From the NCBI RefSeq assembly GCF_016545825.1, contig NC_052612.1, positions 52,063,738-52,127,737 on the forward strand: a stretch of 64,000 nucleotides of DNA, read 5' to 3'. This DNA is from Eucalyptus grandis. Lineage: Eukaryota > Streptophyta > Magnoliopsida > Myrtales > Myrtaceae. Of this stretch, positions 57,664 through 64,000 are shown piece after piece; positions within the stretch are counted from its first letter, which is position 1, and each line of letters begins with the position of its first letter. Under the pieces are notes generated by a model. The model was not told the origin of the DNA, searched no databases, and was given only the letters and a program-made list of their open reading frames with translations. The position numbers were made by a program, and so were the translations under genes.

Positions 57664-60078
57664 ATAGACTATATAGTCTAATGGAATAACTGATCGCCTT
57701 TCCCTAACAAATCTCCTGAGTAGAGCTATAACCACTTCATTCTAGACTTGAGAGGTTTGAAAAAATTTTATCATAAACTATATCAAGAATAGTATCTTGA
57801 ACCTCATCAAGTTTAGTCCATGGTACAGGATATTCCACAATTGTCTATATCACAATTATCTATATAGACAAAGACAAAGACAAAGACACAGTGATTTTCC
57901 ATCGTACTATTATCTTTAATAATCTGAGAGCAGCTATCCTCGTCAAATTGTAGAAACTTTACAGTATGTGATACCATAATTCTGGTATCTTCTTTAGGGT
58001 CATAAAATCAATACCGATTTAACAATCTATAACTCAAAAGAAGTTTATGAAACAATTTTGATAAGAGACACATTTTGTATGTGAAAAAGTTGCTTTCATA
58101 ATATCAGCCCACAGAAAACCGGATAAATTGGTCTTACTGATCATACTCATCACTATGTTCATTATGGTGCTTCATGCCTTTTAGCCAAATCTTCTTGTCA
58201 GGAGTTTCAAGTATAGTAATTAAATTACCACCCCAGAATTTACCAAGTATTTGATAAATGACCCTTTAAGCAATTTAGTATTGTCATACTTGCCAAAATA
58301 CTTACCGCTACTATTAGACCTGACAAGATTAATTTGAACCAGTTTATTCTTTATCATGGCCATTTTCCTTAAATAGAAAACTTTCGAAAACAACATTTTA
58401 ATCATATACGATATGTATATCGTATATGTCATTAGAACTTAAACACAATCTTTGCAGATATGTCCTAATTTCAATATCAGACAAGACATAATTTCAAGCA
58501 ATTAAGACTTCCATCATCTTATAGCAATGCAGTCCGCGGCAAACCTCTTTTCAAGTGTTCTAGAATGGAACGCTTCATGGACAGTAAGCAAATTCAATTG
58601 CTTATTTCTCAAGCAACAAATCATATGTCCATAACTTAAAATTTGAAGCAATAAAAACCTCAATAATAGTGGAGTTAATACTCACAGAAAAGGTGACTGA
58701 AAACCAAGCAATATATATAATTAGCATCATATGAGTACTGTGTAACTTGACGTACAAGTACACATCCAGAGAGTTACATGCATAATCATATAATCACCTT
58801 TGGGCAGAATACATGACATGCAGTTGTATACTCCCCACATGATAAGGGTTATAAGAATATATTCCAATTTTCGTGAATTCATCACCTTTGGGCATATGAA
58901 CCGTTAGGATCGGTCACTCCTCCACCACACTATCATGTATCCCTCCATGAACCAATACACAATCACCTCCTTTGGGAGTATGACCACGCATTAGATCAGG
59001 AGACATCCCAATCATCATACGAGACCGAAATTTCTCAAACCCAATCAAGCGTGCCACTTTGGCGGTCACTACTCAATTGAATCATTGAAATTCTCTCATA
59101 CCAAGGATATAAACTTTACTCCTCACATACACCATATACATGTGATTTTAACTTTAGTGATAGAGGCACCATATCACCAAAATCACATATCATGCTAATT
59201 ACATTGCTTTATTCATTAATAAAAAATTAATCATACATATATATATAGCGAACCTGTTTTGACAGATTCTAATTATATCGACGATCACAACAACACGAGA
59301 AACTTCTCATAACATAGAAGCAATCATCTTTTGTGCACCCCGATTACTGATTATTATAACAACATCAAAAGAATGCCGATCCAAAGGATCCCTCACAAGT
59401 TAATATCAATAATAATACAGGGTACTCCAGATTGACAAGCTTTTTGCTCAGGAGTTTCATATGGCAAAACATGACTCCAAGGCCAACAATTGATTTATTA
59501 ACCAATTTTTAAATAATAAATTATCATTGTAATCAACTAGTGGCCTATTAATTGAGTCAAATTAGAGAACCAAATATCTAAAAATTTAACAGTAGATACT
59601 ATTGCTCTGCATAAATATTGCCATACTCCCTTATCATAAAAAAACTATTTAACTCGATAGACATTAACAAGTGACCAGATGAATTCATGTACAATATGCA
59701 GTAACTTAATTGACATGCATTACCCACATTCAGCAGATGTGTTAATCAGTACAATCAGTTTGGTCACAAGTCCTTAAGTTGTCCATCATTCAAAGATTAC
59801 CAGTGTGTAAAGGAATATACTTGAGTAACAAAAATTTCATGACTTTACTGTTTCTCATCATCTCAAGATATATTTAATTACTATCTCATAATGATTGTAT
59901 TTGATAGTATACCTATAACCCAACACTTGTATTTCCAAAATCACAAAAAAATACAAGGAAAAATACACAAAAATTCATTTAAAATACACGTACTTAGGGT
60001 TCCGTATGTATTTTCACATCCATAAAATTATCAAACATATAAAATAAATATACCACGAGATAGAAAATCACCATACGA
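57664..60078. other. Internal Copia sequence, no readable genes
   Basis: AT-rich, corresponding to the gag and front part of pol on the minus strand by position. I found no reliable protein motif; the frames are too broken. Confidence 0.4.
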
Positions 60079-60240
60079 GTCCAACGCCGCCAGCCACGCG
60101 CCAATCGGAGCCTCCACGCGCCTACACGCGCCTCCTGAGTGCGCGGCGCGTGAATCTCACGCGCGGCGCGCGTTCGACGCCCAGGCGGCGCGTGGCCGCG
60201 CGTGGGGGCGCGTGCGGCCTCCTCCAGTGACGCGCCGCCA
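60079..60240. repeat. GC- and CpG-rich patch in the Copia leader
   Basis: About 160 bp dominated by CGCG, GCGCG and CACGCGCC words in otherwise AT-rich DNA, about 210-370 bases downstream of the primer-binding site on the minus strand. It could be a structured leader or a captured segment. The Arg/Ala-rich open frame here is a by-product of composition. Confidence 0.75.
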
Positions 60241-60320
60241 ACCCTCTTGCTCGTCTCGTCTCCCCCAATCCAAATTTGTGATTTAATTTAATTTTTATTG
60301 TACAAAAAGTCTCGAAAATC

Positions 60321-60421
60321 ACAAATTAGGGCAAGATCAGTACCAATTAGGGCTAATCCATAAAAATTAGGGTAGATTCGTACAAATTAGGGTAAATCCG
60401 TACAAATTAGGGCAAAACCAA
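60321..60421. repeat. Five 20-bp tandem units next to the primer-binding site
   Basis: Five imperfect units of about 20 bp share the core AATTAGGG (for example ACAAATTAGGGTAAATCCGT). They lie between the CpG-rich patch and the primer-binding site, in the leader of the Copia element. Confidence 0.85.
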
Positions 60422-60448
60422 TTGCGTTCGAGTTCTAAGGTTATGGTT

Positions 60449-60459
60449 GCTCGATACCA
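60449..60459 (-). other. Primer-binding site of the Copia element
   Basis: TGGTATCGAGC on the minus strand, two bases after the 5' LTR. It differs slightly from the common TGGTATCAGAGC matching initiator tRNA-Met. Confidence 0.8.
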
Positions 60460-60461
60460 CA

Positions 60462-60919
60462 TGTTAGACGCAAATTGCGCAATCCCAAGATCTCCATAAC
60501 TTAAACAAGAACACGCACAATTGAGTAGAAAGATTAGACCACGGATCCATCGAATATAGAGCGGAAGCGAAAAAGGATTACCCACATATATCAAGGGATC
60601 CACGCATCAAGTCCTTCTCCTCTATTGCCATCCGTATCACGGGCTCCCGAGGCGGCCCCCTCACGTTTAGTGTTAGGTAAACGCCCTTAGGTGAGGATAC
60701 ATGTGAGAATTAGGGTTAGAGGAGACTGAAGACTATTTATAGAGTTCCAACCGGTCCCCCTCATTACGGGCCGACTCAACTCAACCCACACTACCCATAT
60801 TAGGACCCAATTAAGAAACCTTCTATCTCTCTTTAGACCAACCCTGTTTTACTGTAACCGTAAAAACAGTAAATTACAATATCAATTAATATAGTCCATA
60901 ATTAGAAAAAACTCTTACA
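60462..60919 (-). repeat. 5' LTR of the Copia element
   Basis: Counterpart of 53886-54350. On the minus strand it starts TGTAAGAGTTTTTTCTAATT and ends GCGTCTAACA. Confidence 0.93.
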
Positions 60920-60924
60920 GCAGA

Positions 60925-62614
60925 TACTACCAGTTTTGCCATGGCATGATTTTGGAACTATGGGATGGACGATGCATGATTTTCAATAGTTTCCTAGAGA
61001 AAGAAAAGGAAAACATTGCAAACAGCTTCTTTACTCGATCGATCATCTCTAAAGCTATGAGCCCTGACAATCGAAGTCGGAACATATCTTCACGTACATT
61101 CCTAATTAGGGATGAGCGGTTTTAGGTTCCAAGTGAAACCTAAATAAAACTTGGAAAATCTAAAACCTACTATGTATACTCAGGAACATGGACCCTATTT
61201 TACTATAAGTTTCAAGACCTAACTAGGTTCCACATGTACTCTTAATTGAATTATTACATTGAATAATCATTTTTAATGACTATCATTTTGTCACAATCTA
61301 CTAATCATAACTTATATTTAAACACGTGAAAATTATAAAATATTAATAAAATAAAATTTTTTTGTCATATATATCATAAAAAATGAAAACTAAGATTAGT
61401 GATTTCAAATTATACACTAATCATTTAACCCCATGAAATGTTGTGAGTTTGCATGAACACATAGAACAAGAAAAATATAAAGACTTATTCCAAGTTCCAA
61501 GTCCTAAAACTTACCTGGCAAAACAAGTTTCCTAGTTATTGGAATCTAAAACCTACCTGGAATATTCTATAACTTGGAACTAGACTGTTCCCATTGGTTC
61601 GGTTCTTAGATTCCCGTTTCAACCCTAAAATCATGCTTTCTTGCGTGCAAGGCACACATAAAAAACTTTAAGCAGATTAGAATGATTTTACATCAGGAAC
61701 ATTTCTGGCAAAAGGCCCTGTGCCATGTCCGCCAAAAACACTAGGAAAATCTGAATCCTAGACACAAAAGAGTGTGTCTCGATTGTCTGAAAAGCACTGA
61801 GAACTAGTGTACAAGCACACATCCCCATATACTCACTGGCCTCTCGTGCTTGGTATTGCCGTTTCCAAAATCACTCGCATTCATCCGCCTGCCGACGGTG
61901 GGAAAGGCCATGGTGGTTGCGTGGATCGGAAGAAGATGACAAGTGGATAAGAGGCTACAGAGCGAGCACGGCCAATGGCGCACTATTCGCAGTGACCCTT
62001 TTTTCCCCTGATAGAACACCACCAACCCCTTCACAATTCACTATAGCACTTAGTCAGCTTTTAAGGGCATGAATCTTTTGGGACTTTGTGCGACGAGAAC
62101 AGTGTTTTGAGTCCTGCGTTTATTCTGGATCTCACTTATCGCATCTCGTCCCTAACGTCAACGCATACACTCATTGCCTCCCATCCCATTCACGAAAAAC
62201 ATATCTTGGTTAGGTTGACATGTATGGATTCTGTACGGTGAGGTCTGTCCTCTCATCGGGCGGTGGAAAAGTGTTCCTTTTTTCACGTGTAAGCGCTCTC
62301 AGCTAGCTAGTCCCATAGAAGAGGTGCACTCGGGACGGTGAAAGCTGCTGTAAATTGGTTCCGTTTGCACCCGCTAAATTCGTCTATCTTCAATTAGATT
62401 CATCGTTTCTCACGCTGTCAATTATTGATCATTTTTCGGCGGAAAGGATTGGTAATGTATCCGTTCGACGCGTCGAAAGATCGACTCTGTCTTGGCCACA
62501 ATCAACCAAGAGAAGATCCATTTAGATAGCAGGAAGAACAATACTCCTATACCCATCCCACCCAGTAATAATCTCGTAAGTACATAAGAAAATAAGTCAA
62601 TACTAGCGAATCCC
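60925..62614. other. Intergenic, 3' flank of the receptor kinase gene
   Basis: Contains a decayed foldback at about 61107-61640: GGTTTTAGGTTCC-type words on the left, GGAACT/CCTAAAACCT-type words on the right, and ends resembling TTAGGGATGAGCGG and its inverse. This is probably an old hAT-like element. The rest, including the minus-strand frame at 61804-62034, shows no domain. Confidence 0.45.
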
Positions 62615-64000
62615 TTAAGATTTTTTAGTCAGAGGAACACTATCGTCACCACTCATGTCGTCGAGCAATTTTCTCTTAGGACGTGCTTCTTGCAGCATTA
62701 GCACCACGTCCCTCATGGAAGGTCGGTCAGCCGGGCTCGCAGCTGTGCAGAGCAGAGCAACCCTGAGCAACTCCAACATTTCCTCCCTGACTGGCGCACA
62801 AGATGCCCCAGTGTTCTTGTCCAAAACATCGCGAATCCCGTCCTTACTCTTGATCTTGAGCCTCACCCAATCCACAATGCTATTCCCTTCACCGAATTCA
62901 CGATCCACGGACCGTTTCCCGCTCAGCATCTCCATTAACACTACTCCATAGCTGTAAATATCACTCTTCTCGTCGACTTGGAGCGTGTATGCATATTCTG
63001 TGTAAAATATCAATCAACATTTAGACTTGATATTCGAACTAACATATAGAGTCAGCATACATTACATGGTACAGTGCACGAGGAACTACACTTTAATCCT
63101 GAAAAAAGAAACGACGAGCTGATTCTGGAATTAGAACATCGGCATAATCGAATGTACCTGGTGCTATGTAGCCATAGGATCCTGCAATGACCGACATGGA
63201 CTCGTCGCTCTGTATCAACTTTGCCACCCCGAAATCCGCCACTCTGGCCTCCATCTCGGCATCTAGTAGTATGTTGCTCGGCTTGAGGTCACGGTGCACG
63301 ATCACCGGGTTGCAGTCGTGGTGCAGATAACAGATCCCCTGAGCCACGCCCAGCGCTATCTTGTACCGCGTCACCCAACTGGTCACCAGGTTGAGGTCCT
63401 TGTTCTTACCGTGCAACAGATCGTCCAGGTTTCCGTTGGGCATGTACTCGTAGAGGAGCATGGTGCACTCCCGATTGCTGCAACACCCCAGTAGCCTCAC
63501 AATGTTACGGTGCCTCACGTTCCCGAGCACCTCCACCTCGGCCAGGACCCCTCGCCGCTTTCTCATGTGCTCCTTGGGCTTGCCCCACAACTTCTTCACC
63601 GCTATGATGTCGCCGCCCGGCATCTCGGCCCTGTACACCGTCCCGGTCGATCCCATCCCTATGATCTTATTGCTCATCGACAGGCACTCCACCACGTCCT
63701 CCGCCGTGAAGTTGAGCCTCTGGAACGCAGTCAATTTCCACGGGCCGACCCCTTGGCGCTCGATGAACCGATGACTATAGGTGGCATGGAAGCACCTAGT
63801 GCCAGCAATCAACACCACCAGGCCTACCCCGAACGCGGCCGCCATGATCCACACTATGGCGCCCGCCGTCCGCCTCGGCTGTTGCTGACCCGCCTCAGAG
63901 TCATCCATGCCGGACGCGTCAGCGCCGCGGCCGCCGCCGCACGGCTTTGCCAACACGCCCCCGCAGAGACCGTCATTACCAATGAACGAAGAAGGGTGCA
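62615..64000 (-). CDS. PXY: LRR receptor-like kinase, PXY/TDR-like, 3' part (cut by window edge)
   Basis: Two exons on the minus strand, 64000-63158 (continuing beyond the window) and 62997-62615, join as P|E|Y in [20 protein letters not shown] across a 160-bp intron with GT-AG borders. The visible protein starts in the LRR C-cap (NDGLCGGVLAKPC). It continues with a transmembrane helix (AGAIVWIMAAAFGVGLVVLI), a juxtamembrane segment (PWKLTAFQRLNFTAEDVVEC) and a complete kinase domain: GMGSTGTVY glycine loop, AVKKLW lysine, IVHRDLKPSN catalytic loop with an arginine before the aspartate, DFGVAK and an APE motif. The C-terminal tail (LQEARPKRKL) matches PXY/TDR, the receptor for the TDIF/CLE peptide that maintains vascular cambium. 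The assignment rests on the C-terminal half only; a PXL paralogue is possible. Confidence 0.9.

Larger units (their letters stand above)
53886..60919 (-). mobile_element. Decayed Copia LTR retrotransposon, minus orientation
   Basis: Two direct LTRs (53886-54350 and 60462-60919) bound the element and a perfect 5-bp repeat, gcaga, flanks it (53881-53885 and 60920-60924). On the minus strand a primer-binding site, TGGTATCGAGC (60459-60449), follows the right-hand (5') LTR, and a polypurine tract, CCAAGTGGGAGAA (54363-54351), precedes the left-hand (3') LTR. That fixes the orientation. Degenerate RNase H coding sequence near the 3' end identifies Copia. All coding frames are broken. The internal region also holds a 1 kb Harbinger-like insertion, local tandem duplications and a GC-rich leader segment. 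Confidence 0.93.

Noticed and set aside
60122..60322. Arg/Ala-rich minus-strand frame in the Copia leader
   Set aside because: Explained by the CpG-rich patch; no retrotransposon gag signature.
60321..60421. Telomere-like repeats
   Set aside because: The AATTAGGG cores are spaced 20 bp apart and differ from the plant TTTAGGG telomere unit; they are leader repeats of the retroelement.
1..64000. CRISPR arrays, tRNA genes and rRNA genes
   Set aside because: No regular direct-repeat/spacer array, tRNA cloverleaf or rRNA-like stretch was recognised by eye; the only pol III boxes found belong to the SINE.

Overview
The window is nuclear DNA of a flowering plant. Genes carry GT-AG introns, and the families are plant-specific: an AKR4-type aldo-keto reductase, an EAR-motif C2H2 zinc-finger protein, a PXY/TDR-like LRR receptor kinase and an F-box/LRR protein. 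Spacers are AT-rich and full of microsatellites and transposons. A woody eudicot, possibly Myrtales, fits the protein flavour, but that is a weak inference from memory.

Left part (1-15.6 kb): no intact gene. It holds two decayed copies of an SMC2 (condensin) gene on the + strand (a short one at 838-1232 and a long one at about 9770-13680), a MITE, a locally duplicated unrecognised gene fragment, a 0.6 kb foldback, and a long-terminal-inverted-repeat element (7060-8433) carrying the 5' end of a NIPA-type magnesium transporter gene.

Middle (15.6-39.6 kb): three genes that can be modelled fully. A five-exon aldo-keto reductase (15763-19051, +) converges on a two-exon F-box/LRR gene (20165-22111, -). 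A 28-exon SMC6 gene (24787-39607, -) follows. A second gene-fragment-carrying Mutator-like element, with a 10-bp target duplication, lies between the last two (23150-24240).

Duplicated block (39.56-52.8 kb): the 5' end and upstream flank of SMC6 have been duplicated head-to-tail (about 39562-45172 and 45598-52802). The two copies act as each other's empty-site controls. The first copy alone has a 1.5 kb TTA-flanked element holding the last two exons of a SWEET sugar transporter gene, and a solo LTR. The second copy alone has a hAT-like element with a SINE inside it, and it retains a C2H2 zinc-finger gene whose counterpart appears to have been deleted from the first copy. SMC6 exon 1 is one base short in an A/T run, which breaks its reading frame. 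The duplicate exon 1, 6 kb away, still has the in-frame version.

Right part (52.8-64 kb): a LINE-like RNase H remnant, then a decayed minus-strand Copia retrotransposon (53886-60919) with both LTRs, a 5-bp target duplication, PBS and PPT. A Harbinger-like element with a very GC-rich, palindromic core is inserted in it. The 3' end of a PXY/TDR-like receptor kinase gene (-) runs off the right edge.

The intact genes do not form a pathway; they are ordinary housekeeping and developmental loci. The main interest is the layered history of duplication, insertion and gene-fragment capture, and the SMC6 frameshift.
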